From Jaapia argillacea MUCL 33604 (lineage: Eukaryota > Basidiomycota > Agaricomycetes > Jaapiales > Jaapiaceae), in assembly GCA_000697665.1 (NCBI GenBank), contig KL197721.1:828456-892455 (forward strand): a stretch of DNA of 64,000 nt, in the 5' to 3' direction. This document shows, piece by piece, positions 1 to 12,002 of this stretch. Under the pieces are notes generated by a model. The model saw only the letters and a program-made list of their open reading frames with translations. It had not been told where the DNA came from and ran no database searches. The stretch's first letter is position 1. Each line of letters opens with the position of its first letter. A program made the translations under genes and the position numbers.

Positions 1-2
1 GG

Positions 3-260
3 CGTAGCAGCGGATTTGACTTGAGTGCGACGTTTGGCTTGTTCGACTATGAGGCGGGGATGATGGGAGTTGGTAGTACCTGTCGTACGAGCACGGCGAC
101 GACGGGAAGCGTCTCGGATGGTTCGGGTAACGGTGGTAATGACGGATGTGGTGGAGGAGTGGGAGAGGGTTTTGGCGAGAGGGGGAGCGTTCTCTGCATC
201 GGAAGTGATCCGTTTCGAAAAGTTGCGAACGCGGAGGACCATGTTGTATGGATTTATTGA
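3..260 (+). CDS. possible 3' end of a gene cut by the window edge
   Basis: Frame 3 is open from the left edge to a stop at 258-260 and reads Gly/Ser-rich. A second frame (about 70-279) is also open and looks more protein-like, with an acidic/arginine-rich stretch ending in LYGFIELDSEN. Only one of these can be a real C-terminus, and the deciding upstream exon lies outside the window. I recognise no family. The G-rich codon usage resembles coding DNA elsewhere in the window, which is the only reason for listing it. Confidence 0.25.
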   Translation, partial: RSSGFDLSATFGLFDYEAGMMGVGSTCRTSTATTGSVSDGSGNGGNDGCGGGVGEGFGERGSVLCIGSDPFRKVANAEDHVVWIY

Positions 261-2348
261 ACTGGATAGTGAAAACTAGGGGTGGTGAGATAAAGTCTTG
301 TTCGTCAAGACTTGTAGTCGTCGAAGATCTTCTGGAGTAGTCGAAGTAAGTCGGTGTGGATGTTGTCGACGACGGCGGGGACTGGTTGGTGTCCATCTCA
401 TCCTACATCACAGTCTTATATATCCCGCCCCTTAGAAGAACTTCACCGCAGGTCAAAGCAATCGCGCCAAACAAGTCAAAGCACCTCTTTACCCATTTTG
501 GGACAGTGGACCCACAAGAAAAAACAAGGACCTATGGGTATAAACGCCATTCATCATACATATGGACCCACAAGTCACGCTTATTAGGCCAATAATACTG
601 GGACCAACAACTAGAAGCACTGAACACGTGTGAAAAGAAGCATGGGCATGACGTGATGGCGCCAAAGCGGGTGCGCTTTGGCCTTGTAGACAATTAAGGG
701 GTTGCCACAGCGATGAGGACCCGCGAGGTTTGTGAGTCGAGTGGGAGTGTTGGGTGGGGGACAATGGGTGACGGTGAGGAGAGGATAATGGGGTGGGTTG
801 GATTTGGGAGGTACAATGGGATGTGTGGTATTGTCTTTGGGCGTTTGGATGACTGAGCGATCGAGGGAGTACTGCTTTGAGAATAATATTGGGTTTGCAC
901 TGCTGTTCAGTGTTCTACTCCGCGCATCGATCTCCGTTGTGGCATTGTGGCCGCATGTCAGCGCAGAGCAGGGCACGTGTGTTTAGAATGCCGGTGCAAC
1001 CTAAATCGTCCAAAGTTGACGGTATGGCGAGGATGCGCGAGCCAATCCATCCGTAGGCTCCAGAAAGACCTATGACACCGAAAAAGTTGACCGAGGAATA
1101 AGCTGGAGAACAAGGAATCCCAATAAAATCCAACAACAAAACCCCCAGATATGGAGATCAAGTTCTACTCCGCGCATCGATATGCGTTGTGGCCTTGTGG
1201 CAGCAACTCAGCGCAGAGCATGCATGTGTCTAGAACGCCGGCGCAAACCTAATTCGTCCAAAGTTGGGTATGGATGCGTCAGTAGTATCGGGGATACGTG
1301 AGTCAATCCACCTCCGTGGGGGAGCTGGAGAACATGTAATCCGAGTAAAAGCCGCAACAAATCCCCCGACGAGGGAGATCAAGGAGTTAGATATAGCCGA
1401 TCGAATCCTGGTCAACCAAGTCGATCCGCCACGAAAAAGTATCCACATAATCGACGCGGGGGCAAGAGGCGGAGTGTCGCTTGACGCATGGAGGGAATCC
1501 GGGTCAAACGACCGACGATTAGAAAATGTCACTAAACCAAGAGATGGGCTACGAGCCCAAGAAGAGTAAGCCGTTAAGTCTCGTTCATATCCGACCCGGT
1601 GGCATGAAGACCACCATGCCACCCAAGAACAAATACGCCTACAAACCTAGCAAGATACAGAGGCTCGATGTTGGGTGTTGGGTGTTGGGAAGTGGGCGAT
1701 GGTTTGGGTGTGTGGGGGCCGGTCACTGCTGAATTTGGGTAGTGATACCAGAAGCTTGTGTAGATGGTGGTGGTGGACTTGGATCCGTCGAAACAATAAG
1801 TAATAGAGGTCCTTGTATAATAATAGGAAGAGGGTGTGTATAACTGCCTCGAGGGTACCTAATATGTGGTGCGTTAGTGTAGTCGGAGGATTTGTGAGTA
1901 CCCTCGATGTGTGTCAATAACTGAATTCACCTGGGACTAAGTATAAGTAATGCAGGACAGAATCAAGCCTGCGGGCAGCGAAGAAAAAGGACGAACCATG
2001 TATTCACACCCACCTAAAACCACAACAGTCAGTCTAAGTAGTCACTTGTGCCCCCCAAGGTCTCATAAACAGAGGTGAACGGTGGCTTCGCGAGAGTCGG
2101 CTTTGAGTTTGGGTGGCAAGGGTGGCTGTGACGCGACCACGTGACTTTGTTGAACAGCGCGTTTGGCTCCGAGCAACCACCCCAACTTGAAAACCGTCAA
2201 CCACAATCGTGTTTATCTTCAACGACTTCGTATGCCGCTTTGATCATCATCCATTTCTCTCTCACTGCAATTCTCCCGTCTCCTCGACTTTGCGATTATC
2301 CTTGACTCCGCGACATCCAGCTTCAAGATCCACCTCAACATCCCAGCG
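261..2348. other. intergenic region with a tandem duplication
   Basis: About 2.1 kb without a convincing gene. It holds the direct duplication listed separately and short GT-rich runs near 1672-1730. A 130-codon minus-strand frame (1230-1622) crosses the second repeat copy but has no recognisable domain. The last 150 bases are the presumed promoter and 5' leader of the SAP-domain gene. Confidence 0.6.
912..1384. repeat. diverged direct tandem duplication, two units of about 250 and 223 bp
   Basis: The unit starts with GTTCTACTCCGCGCATCGAT at both 912 and 1162. Matching blocks then follow in order: GCGCAGAGCA, TCGTCCAAAGTTG, AGCTGGAGAACA, and a shared GGAGATCAAG end. The second copy has small deletions and many substitutions. 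In one minus frame both copies read similarly around GGFV, so the unit may derive from coding DNA, but neither copy is an obvious gene. Confidence 0.8.
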
Positions 2349-5300
2349 ATGTCGACAACAACCCAGATCCTATTCAACTCCCCTGCCCTCAACTCTCTCA
2401 AACGAGATCAACTAGTCAGGTTATGCAAGATCCATAACCTCAAAGCATCGGGGAAGAATATCGAGTTGGTAGCTAGGCTTCAGGCACATGCTCAATCTCT
2501 TCCTACCTCCTCTGAGCCCCAACCCAACGACCAGTCGCCCACTCAAGTAGACTCCGAGTCTACCAAAGCACGAGACCAATCAGAAGACGAAGTGCACACC
2601 CAGGGACAAGACGAACCAAACGAAGGCAGATGGCTTCCTCGTCCAAGTGAACAATGGGAAGTAGTCATGGACACCATAACCGAAGAAGAAGAACGAGCTT
2701 CCTCTCAAGGGACTCTTACCTCTCTCCGCAGTATCGACGCTCGCGGCGCAGGGGAGTTCGGGACTGGTGCTTCCAAAGGTTCGTTCGTCTCCTCCATCTC
2801 CCTTATACTTTGGCATGGAGCTGATCATGTGTGTGGGGGGTGCAGCGAGTAGCGTTAGCTCGTCTATCAAAGCTCTAGCTACTTCTTTAGGTCTTAAACG
2901 AACGAACTCGGGTAAATCAACCAGTGTTACTACGACAACGACACAACAAGATACGACGATGCCTTGCATCCCTTCTTCAAGCCTCCCACCTTCGTCTTCA
3001 TTACCTACCATCCCATCTTTTCATTCCTCCTCAACCCTTTCCTCCTCCTCTTCACTCGAACAACCCACCGAACAACCCCAACCAATCTCCTCACTCGCAC
3101 AACCCCACCAAACCGCCCCGCCAACCCCAGACCCAATCCCGGGCCACTTCCTCCGCCCAGGCAAACCAGCACCTCCAAACGCGCGTCTCTCAATCGGGAC
3201 CTCAGGCGCTGTAGGTGTTACCACCACTATCCGACTTGTAGGGGAGAAAGCTAGGGGAAAGGCTATTGGGAGTGTGTTTGGTGTTGGATTGAGTGATGGG
3301 GGTGTGGTCGGGTTGAGTGAAGGTCAAAGGGGAGGGGGAGAAAGAGGGACGGGAGGAGGAGGAGGAGGGACGCCAAAAAAGAAATGGACTCAATACGACG
3401 AATCACCACCGAAATTGCGGGTTTGGGAGACCAAGTTTGATTTGGTACCTGCTACACCTGGTCCTGGGAAGATGGAGGTTTGGCCTGCTGCTACTCCTGG
3501 GATGGGTGGGTTGATGTCGCCTAGGGGGATGATGTCGACTGGAGGAGGGGAGGAAGGAGGGATGAGTGTTTGGCCTCCTCCGTCTCCGACTGGGGAGGGA
3601 ATGTCGGTGTGGCCTCCTCCATCTCCGACTGGTGGGGAGGAAGAGAAGTTGTACCCCAAGTTACCTCTGGACGACGTACCCATGTCCGGTCCTTCCACCC
3701 GATCTCGACAAGTCGACATGCCAGGGGCTATACATCAGACTAAACCAACCGTACCCCAAATGATGGATATATTCTCTCCCAAACCCACCTCAAACACTTC
3801 CAAACTATTCGGCCCCACTTCCACCTCAACGACGATCTCACCACCCATCCCTCCTCCTTTCATATTCGGTTCCCCACTCCCTCAACATAACCTGTCGAAT
3901 AAACAGTTTAGGGATGCAGCTGAGAGTGTGTTGGATGAGATGAATAAGAGGCTTGGGATTACTGGTGGGACGGGCGGGTTGAGTTTGGATTTGTTGGAGG
4001 GGAGGGTTGGGGGTGGTGCGAAGGGAGGGAAGGAAGGGGAAGAAGGAGGAAAGGAAGGGGGGAGAGGAGAGTTTAAGAGGTTGTTTGATGAGAAGCATGA
4101 AGAGGAGTTTAGGAAGATGGAGGGGATTGATAGGTATTGGGCGCAGAAGAGGGGTGGGGCTGGTGCGAGGGCAGGAGGAGGGAAGAAGAGAAAGTCGAGT
4201 GTGTTTGGGGATGGTCCTAGCGGGGGAGGGAAGAAGAGAGTCCCGGGTGCGTTTGGGGATGAAGAGGAGGAGGATGAAGAAGAGGGAGGGAGGCGGGCGT
4301 CGAAGAGGCCTAGAGTCGAGTTTGGTGGTGACAAGGTGAAGGACGCTAGCGCTCCCACGGACGTTCAGATGAAGTCACCATCAGAAGTTGAGAAGGAGAG
4401 GGAAGATAAAGAAAAGGAGGAGGTTAGGAAACAGAAGGAGAGGGAAGCGATTAAGAGGAAGTTGGAGATTAATAAAGCTAGGAGGAGGAGTAGTAGGGGG
4501 AGGGTTAGTGTTGGTGGACCTAGGGCTTCGTTGGTTGGTCCTGCTGGTGAGTTTCTTTTGTTTGTGTATGCTTCATCAGATGGAGTTGCGTTTTTTGGGC
4601 GACGGGATGCATTTCGTTATTCGTTACACGCCTTTCTTCCTTCGACCCGCCTGCATTTCTTTCGACGCACCTTCGCTCGCTCTCGACATGGATGGAGTAC
4701 TGATATATCATGGTTTTGTTAGGTAAACCGAAAGGAACGACATCGCGGTTTGGGTTTTTGGCTTCTGCAAAGTCGATGATGAAGAATGTTTGGGGTGGTG
4801 GTGGGAATAAGGTCGTTGCTGTTGGGAAGGACACGAAGAATCCACCGAGCGCGATCCCGGTTGGCAAAGCCTTACCTGAGAAGGAGGATAAGTTGGTGAA
4901 GAAGGGATCTGCGTCGAAGAAACCGAGCGTCGCGCCTGCCAAACCTTCTCTACCTAGCGTCCATCACAAACCAGGTCCATCGACAACTCGGGTTCCTTCT
5001 GGTTCTGGTGGATCAACATCGGGGCGTCTTGATCCTGGTGCTGGGAGTGGCGATCGTTCCAGGTCGCCGATCCCTTCGTTTGGAGGTTCCGCAGCTCCGT
5101 CTGTCAATTCTACCAACTCTACGGCTCGTTCGAGGGGACCCAGTTCGATTGGAGTGGGTACCACGCGGGTGAATAGCATCAGGGCTAGCTCCTCGAATGG
5201 GGTATCTTCTTTGGGAACTAGAGGGAGTGGCAACCGAGTTTCAGCTGCTTCTGCCGCTGGTGTTTCGTCGATTGGGACTCGTACGAGTTTCGTTGGGAAA

Positions 5301-6062
5301 CATGGCGGGAGTGGGACTGGAGGGTCTTCGAAGAGAGGTTCGACGTTGATGGCTCCGACGGCTAGTTCTCTGGCGAAGATGCATGGATCGGTTGGGTCTA
5401 CTAGGTCTCTGACGGCCATGGCCACACAGGTTGCTTCTGGTTCGAGGCCGGTGGGACATGACGCACCAGGTACACCCAAACCTGCGTTGGATCCGATTAC
5501 GAACACTCCTGGATCAAAGATTCCCGTCCTTCAATCACCGAGATCCGGTTCGATTTTCAGCAAGCCGTTCACCACTGTCGGAGGGTCTTACATTCCTACA
5601 CCCGTACGAATCGGACAGCCCACCCCCACCACCACCGAAAATGCTGTGGCATCCACAAGTCAGGCTAGTACCGATACCGAGAAGAAGATGAATGCCTCTG
5701 CGAAACCCAAACCTCTCGCCGCCCGCAAAAGACCACGGATCTCTCGATCTCGAGTTATTGCAAAGTTGGGAGCTCAACGAGCGGCCGCTTCAAACTCGGC
5801 TGTTGTAGGTCCTTCCGAATCGAAGACGAGATCGAGTATGGGAGCGGCTGCGAGTCGGAGATCGTTTGGAGGTGTTAAGCCTGGAAGGGCTAGTGGAGGT
5901 GGGGATGTATTGGCTAGTGCGAAGAAGAGGGCTAGGCAAAGCGAGTATGCTAGGAGGAAGAGTCGGGTTGGAGCGAGTGGTGGGGGCGGTGGTGGTGGTG
6001 GGATTTTTGGGAACGCGGCCGGTGTGCCTCCGCTGCCCATGACGATGGACGTTGATTCTTGA
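2349..6062 (+). CDS. SAP-domain nuclear protein, 1,156 aa
   Basis: Three exons (2349-2778, 2846-4546, 4723-6062) join in frame to 1,156 codons plus stop. Residues about 14-50 form a SAP helix-turn-helix (LKRDQLVRLCKIHNLKASG, then IELVARLQAHAQ), a motif that binds AT-rich scaffold-attachment DNA. The rest is low complexity: Ser/Pro-rich near 190-260, and two copies of WPPPSPTG near 380-400. A probably helical block containing DAAESVLDEMNKRLG follows near 480-500. Lys/Glu/Arg-rich helices lie near 550-700 with several nuclear-localisation-like clusters, and the C-terminus is basic and Ser/Gly-rich. SAP domains occur in chromatin, repair and RNA-processing factors. A role in nuclear chromatin organisation is an inference from SAP plus basic composition, and I cannot name an orthologue. 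Confidence 0.85.
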
Positions 6063-7837
6063 AGTTGAGATTGTCCAGGTGAACAGACGACAAGATGAAT
6101 TTATTGTGTATTTCATATTTATTCCCTCGTCCCCTTCCCCTCCCCTTGCGAATATCTTGTCGATGTTTGAATCTTGTACAATAGGTCTTGTGGTGCATAA
6201 TTGTCTTGATAATCGAGATCCACGCTGGCGTGCTGATAGCAATCGAATCAAATGTTTATATAGTTAAGCTTCGGTTTCTTGGGAGGTAAACTGACGTGTG
6301 TGATTGTAAAGTCAAAGGAACTTTGAACCATGCATAATGAGTATACAGGCACATTAAAACAAGGACAAATGACGCCGGTCGTCGTGATCTTGGGGGAGCA
6401 TCGAGAGAATAGAGAAGACTTACAAGGGCTTATGAGAGGCACTGAGTAAAAAAGATAGACTCTGCCTTGAGACTAAAAATTGGCAACAACGCCCGACTCG
6501 GAAGGGCAGTACTAAGTCTCCGTCCCATGGGAATGGGGACAGATAACTGATGGATTGAGTGATAGGATCCCAACGAAGATACTCAAGACGGCTATGTAGA
6601 CCGTGGTTTCGTCGTGAGCAATAACCAGAGTCGTGCGCGGCATCAAATTAGCACACAAGATTATTACAATGGGAGGGAACGACTCCACGTTACGGTACTT
6701 TTATACATAGCTTAGTGAAGTATATGTGGCCAAGGTTCAGGACGAGTATGGGAAAAATGATTCGTCTGCTGATGGTCGTCGAAACGACCGTTGGAGTCGC
6801 CGGTACGTTCGACCCACTCGCCGAGAGAGTGTCTGCAACGAATCCGCGGTGATCAATTTACGAAGATCAGGAGGGTTTCCGACGTGCATACCTTCACAGC
6901 ATACCGGAGCTTTCGACCAGTTCTTCCTCCATATGATGATCGAAAGTTGGATGACGAAGAGGACTGGTGACTCCCCCCAAACGTATAGGAAAGCCCGTGC
7001 TGGTGAAGCAGGTCTTCCTGGGTATTCATGGGCTGCATGCGAATCTATCAGCGACTCGAGAGTCATGGGCACGATGGAACTCACTGGGAGCTCGCTGATT
7101 ATTCCATCGTTGTCGTATGCGGGGTACCGAGCTGTGAGATATGGGGACGAGCGCATACAGAAATCGCCAGTGAAAATAAAATGAGCATTGCTGGGCTTTT
7201 ATGTGTGCTCCCGCCGGGAAGCTATAAGTATGCCCACCATATCGGTTCCAGTGAGGGAACCTTCGTAGCCTAATTTGGGCTGACCAATCCTGATCATCGC
7301 TCGTGACGTGTTCGTCTGTTGCATTTCAAGAAATGAAAGCTATCTGAGTATTGGCAAAAAAAATCGGAGGCATGTGGATATCCTGACCTGGTAAGATGCG
7401 GATATGAAACGAGTTTGGAGGGGCGGCATCTTTGGGAAGTGTTGAAGATGAAACCTGCCAGGAACTTGACCAGGTCGGGCAAGGTGGCGTATTGCATTCA
7501 AGTTCTGGTAGCACGACGAGGGTTACAATCCCCTGAACCACTCACAACCTCAGAGTTAGCAGAATCTGGATTTGAGTATCCAGATTTGGGGGGTGCATCG
7601 GAGTAGAATCCAAAGTGTGCCGTGGCGATGTATGGGTCAGAATATGGGAGAGCGTCTGGCAATGGACCATTGGTTGGGCTGTACCACTGCGACTCATCGG
7701 ACGGGGGAACAACCGACCATGCACACCCTGTCGTTGTTATGTTCTCGTTCACCAACGTCGTCATTAGAGAAATGCATGTCATTATTTCATAACAAGGGCG
7801 TGAAAATACGTACTGAACCCGCTAGGATGATACTCTA
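6063..7837. other. intergenic region between SAP gene and minus-strand gene
   Basis: AT-rich 3' flank of the SAP gene, then about 1.4 kb in which open frames overlap on both strands (for example 6726-7184 plus and 6737-7156 minus). Neither frame has a domain, splice structure or plausible composition. The one frame that looks somewhat protein-like (7498-7782, minus) is listed separately. Confidence 0.5.
7498..7782 (-). CDS. doubtful small ORF, 94 codons
   Basis: The minus frame starts at an ATG 56 bases past the stop of the neighbouring 417-residue gene. It reads as a Pro/Ser/Tyr-rich peptide with blocks such as PLPDALPYSDPY and FGFYSDAPPKSGYSNPDS. A GT near 7546 and an AG near 7502 could extend it by splicing. 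The composition is less random than other frames here, but there is no domain, and the small gap to the upstream gene leaves little room for a promoter. Confidence 0.2.
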   Translation of the reverse strand: MTCISLMTTLVNENITTTGCAWSVVPPSDESQWYSPTNGPLPDALPYSDPYIATAHFGFYSDAPPKSGYSNPDSANSEVVSGSGDCNPRRATRT

Positions 7838-9255
7838 CTACGGTGCATACCCATCCAAGTGAGTAGCCACGAGATTTGAAGGACCATGAACCGCAACTTC
7901 AGCTAAGGGAGTCTCGGTCTGGGTCCGCGATATAACGGCCTGGCGAATTGACGGTTCCATCCTCCTAAACCACTCTCCCTCTCTAGTACCCACTAGCCGC
8001 ATATAGCCACCCCCTGGTAAGCCAACTAATCCTGGGGGTGGTGGACCCTGCCAACCCATGAGATTGGGGTTCGAATGGTCCGCATACGGTTCGCTGCCAT
8101 TATAGTTGAACTCGCGTTGCCAGTATTTGAGCCCGTAGGCCCCACCGCAGACCTCCCATTTCCCGCCACCCCAGCGACTGAATCGCTTGAACAACCAGAT
8201 GAACGGGTAGATGAGGAATATCCAAAGAAGGATTTTCACCCAGAGGTGCGAGAGCGCCCGGGACAATTTGTTGTCGGGACGGATGTGGACTTTGGTTCCT
8301 GTGACTTCAACGCTAACTTCGACATCGCCACCATAGGATGTGGCAGCGATAGTAGCGCGGATAGCGTCGAACAGGGTATGCATATCCCATCCATATACCA
8401 CCTGGAGCGGGTTCAGAACATCGTCGAGTCGTTAAATGGATGGTTAGCTTACCTTATGGTAAGTAAACTCCTTGAGAAGCTTGCCGCTCGCGCAGTATTC
8501 GTCTGCCCATTGCCTCACAGAGCGCGAAGATTTCATGAGAACACCGTCATCGAATCCAGCCACTCCCTCCCGCCATCCCGACCCCACCCACGGAGGGAGC
8601 CCCCTATCATACCGCTCCTTCTCCCAAGTCTCTGCATCCTCTTTTTCCTCTTTGATCGCCTTCCTCCTTCCGTTCGGAGAATCGACTTGGCGTACCATGA
8701 GTCCACGATAAGCGGCTTCCGAGTCAGCAACAGACCAGTGGATCGGGCCGGAGACGATATGTCGACCAACATCGAGATAGAAGTCAAAATCGGTGACGGA
8801 AACGCGTTCTGGCTCCATCCGAGAGCTGGTCTGACCCTGCGCATTTGTGGAGTAGACCATCCGTGTACGAGTTTCATAGTGAGTTCCGTGACAGCGAATC
8901 AGGAGGCCAGGAGGCTTGGATGCTTGTGCCAGTAGAAATCTATACAGTGCTTCTCCTACCGTCGGAGGGGGGCGGATTAGAGAGTGTTACGGGTATAATT
9001 TGCAGTTTGACGTACCATCTGCGTTCAGGAGGCCATCATGGGAGATGATATTTCCATGACGGTCCTTCTGGCATTCCGGTTCGTAGGGTATGAATTGAGC
9101 GGGATGTCTTTCGCCGCCTTCTGGAAAGAAAGGTTGGGACCTCCCAAGCTCAATCACGACGTGACCAGTTTTTTCTGAATCTGCGACTGAACTGAGATGA
9201 GAACTGCCGTCGAGATTGGGGCAACATAAAGTGACTGACCTTTGGTAGAAGACAT
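7838..9255 (-). CDS. conserved basidiomycete protein of unknown function, 417 aa
   Basis: Four exons on the minus strand (9255-9240, 9186-9016, 8955-8453, 8401-7838) sum to 418 codons. Recognisable blocks, in order, are KTGHVVIELGRSQPFFPEG, PAQFIPYEPE, EALYRFLLAQAS, THYETRTRMVYSTNAQGQT, VTDFDFYLDVG, RGLPPWVG, SVRQWADEYCASGKLLKEF, then one hydrophobic helix (VKILLWIFLIYPFIWLF). After it come a Gly/Trp-rich block and GSREGEWF-type residues (here GTREGEWFRRMEPSIRQAV). This block order matches an uncharacterised family I know from many Agaricomycete genomes. It has no assigned function. The single helix suggests a tail- or middle-anchored membrane protein. The 5-codon first exon is supported by its frame and by a GT-AG intron of 53 nt. 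Confidence 0.82.
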
Positions 9256-10480
9256 CATGCAGGTACACAGAAAACGAGTGCAATCTCCACGCCGTTAAGT
9301 AGCCCGGGGCTTCCTGTGCATCTGGCTGGCCGCAACGCCCGAGAAGCGCGAAGTAGCACAGCTACAGCCAAGGAACAAGATGCCGTTCGTTGTTACCAGT
9401 TGGCGGTGCCAATAACGACTCCAAGGGAGTGTATGTACATCATTTCTCTGAGATCAGCTCCAAGATCGCGACCCTGTTTTCTTATCAGCCAAGTGTGTTG
9501 TTAGGTGACGACGGCGACAGTTTCAATGTTGGCGAAACAGCGATAGGACAAGGAAGGCGAGATAGGCAAGAACACGCGAAGGGGACGTTGGGTACAGGCA
9601 TCGCCCAAATCTTCATATGAACGGGTTACAAGGGGGTTCAAGTAGGTTCACGTGCATCGCCCGCCGAACCAGACTCGGGAGCCGGAAGTCAGTCTTGCCA
9701 TGCGCACCATACGTGGCTTTCGGGCAGCTCGACAAGTATGATTGCAACATGATTAACGTACCTCACCTACAAGACGGTCACACCGGGAAGATGGTCATTC
9801 AGCTTTTGCCACTCGAAGACCCAAAATCCCAGACCATAAATATTCATGTACAATCTACTACATGTTCTTGTGCAATCGACTAAGCGGCGTGGCCAACGGT
9901 GCTGCGGGGGTGCTGCAGCATGTCTTCAAAAACATCGATATGTCAGGAATTCTCGAATTTCAAATGCTCTGGATGGAATTGGCAACATCCCAAAATCAAC
10001 GTTGCAGCGAGTCAAGTGTGTATCGCTGCCCATCCTCATCTAAACCTCGTAGAGTAGTTGCATGGCACTCTGCACTGAGCCAATCTGATTTGAACAATGG
10101 GCAACGGGTCGCCGGGTTGACGTCGAATGACCGCCTTCCGGGTAGGACAGCCACCGGTGGCTGAAAATGGATACAAAAATGTTTCGACAGTCGTACAACC
10201 AGCGAGCAAGCGTAGACGTCACAATTTTGGGGCATGACAGAGAAGATACCATATTGTCAGCATATGTGCAGAATTCAGATAAACCCGCTGTCGTTGTTGA
10301 AATCAGGAATTAAAATCAAAACTTGACCGTCTTGTGGGTGAGGTACGTTATTTCAAATGGATATTGCTGGCCACCCCGAGAAACGCTGATACAGTACTGT
10401 AACATATCCGACTCTTCAAAATCGACCTTGCCTACAATGAAATCAATCTCCTCATCCTACAACTCCTGAGTCTCCATCCA
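9256..10480. other. intergenic, no gene recognised
   Basis: The upstream region of the 417-residue gene runs into the 3' flank of the first secreted-protein gene. Open frames here are under 100 codons, overlap between strands and show no domain or conserved splice pattern. Confidence 0.55.
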
Positions 10481-10885
10481 TCAGTCCCAGCAATAGGCAC
10501 CCCCGACACCCTTGCTCTGGCAACAAGTCACAAATGACCCGCTATTGATCAAGTTGGTGGGACTGGTGCACTACAAAGCGAATCGGTAAAGGATGCGTCA
10601 GCGAATTTGGAGGCAAACACTGGGTGAATTACTGACCTGATGGTTGGGCCCGGGATAATACAAGAGGTCACCAAATTCGCCTTGGTCGTCGCAACATTCA
10701 GCGGTCAACTCATTGTACTGCCCATTGCTATCTTGGCACTTGCAGTTATGACCGGCCAACGCGCTGCGAAATAGGAAAGATACCAAGTTATAAGTCCAGG
10801 GGCTTGAAATGAACACTGAAAATGGGCAAGCACCGTACCTTCCAATAAAGAAGGCGGAGACGATGGCTACAAACGAGAACCGCAT
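10481..10885 (-). CDS. small secreted cysteine-rich protein, copy A, 87 aa
   Basis: Three exons (10885-10839, 10763-10637, 10570-10481) give 87 codons plus stop. The first 20 residues form a signal peptide ending SALA, with predicted cleavage before GHNCKC. The mature chain of about 67 residues has eight cysteines in the order CxC, CC, C, CC, C, which is not the hydrophobin order (C, CC, C, C, CC, C). It contains CKCQDSNGQYNELT, YYPGPNHQ and a GVGGAYCWD terminus. Similar proteins without known function occur in Agaricomycetes and are usually called small secreted proteins. A head-to-head paralogue with identical intron positions and phases starts at 12003. The role is unknown; a secreted cysteine-rich protein could act at the cell wall or at an interface with another organism. 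Confidence 0.88.
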
Positions 10886-12002
10886 GATGAAGACGGGTTG
10901 GCTTGTATTGTTGGGTAGGTGGTTCAGTTAGAGTGATGTATTCGTTCTGTTGATGGTAAAATGAATCGAGTGCTGAAGCTTTTATACATCAGGAGGATAC
11001 TGCCACTCCCATGGGTGGCGCATCTTGAAAGAAGCAAAGAAATTAGACCCAGAGTCAGCTGTTACACCACGGACGTGAACTTGAGAGGGGAATCACAATC
11101 ACCGCCCGTGAATCAATGAGATCAAAGTCGCATTGCCTTAATTTCAAGCCGAGATGACCGACAATGAAACCAACACCTTCACCTTCCACCAAAAGAAGGC
11201 TGTTTCGACCTCCAGGAATCGGGCCAAGGACAGCCTTGGGAGGGGTTGGGCGCAAGGAAACGGCATTTTCATCATGGTTTCAATGGTGGTAGCGATCTCT
11301 CCCCATGGGTAAAAGCCTCGAGTGATGGGGGCTGATAATTCCCGTCGTAGCGGTGCGTAATAGGAAGCTATGGGCGGTGTCGTTGAGACGGTGAGGGAGA
11401 AGAGAATGTGGACTTGGTGTCAAGCCACCGGAACCCCAACTTTAACACCTTCCAAAAGGAGAAATCACCGACTCGGTGGGCGTTGATGCGAACGCCGAAC
11501 AGCGTCACCACCGCCGTTCATGATCATCCCAGTTGAATTGTCTTGGACGCCGAAAGTCGCAACTTGGAGGTCTACTCTCGAACCCATGCTTACCTTCACA
11601 CCTTGATTCTCCGAGCTGTTCTTGATTGCCTCCTTGTCAATACCGATTGAACCGGCGAAAGGATTGAACTGGTAGAGTGGATTGAGTAGTAGCCAAGATC
11701 ACTGATGGTTCACGTACCTCTACACCACAGGTAAGTACCGCCTTGTGCGGGGAGGCCAGGCATTTGATGGCCGCCCATTTATCCAGCTACTGCTTCTCGC
11801 CTTCAGGCATGGGGGTGGATCTTGGGGCAACGGAATGCCCGCGTTTGACCTGAACAGGTGACCGAGTGATTGAGCACACAGCCTTGAACCAAGAACATAC
11901 AAGAGGCTCGAGAATGGTTGCCTAAACCAACAACATCTTCACCTCCCACAATCCCAACTACCCTTTCCCAGAAATCCAACCTCATCAACCTCACCATCGA
12001 CA
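10886..12002. other. shared upstream region of the divergent secreted-protein pair
   Basis: About 1.1 kb between two start codons pointing away from each other, so it should hold both promoters. Only the TATA box of copy A is evident. No coding frame with splice or domain support was seen. Confidence 0.6.
10980..10986 (-). promoter_or_regulatory. TATA box of secreted-protein gene A
   Basis: TATAAAA on the minus strand lies about 95 bases upstream of the ATG at 10885, a usual position for a fungal TATA element serving a strongly regulated gene. Confidence 0.5.

Noticed and set aside
3838-4358. Long minus-strand frames (86 and 158 codons) opposite the SAP gene
   Set aside because: They are the Pro/Ser-rich reverse reading of the Glu/Gly/Lys-rich coding exon and have no splice or domain support.
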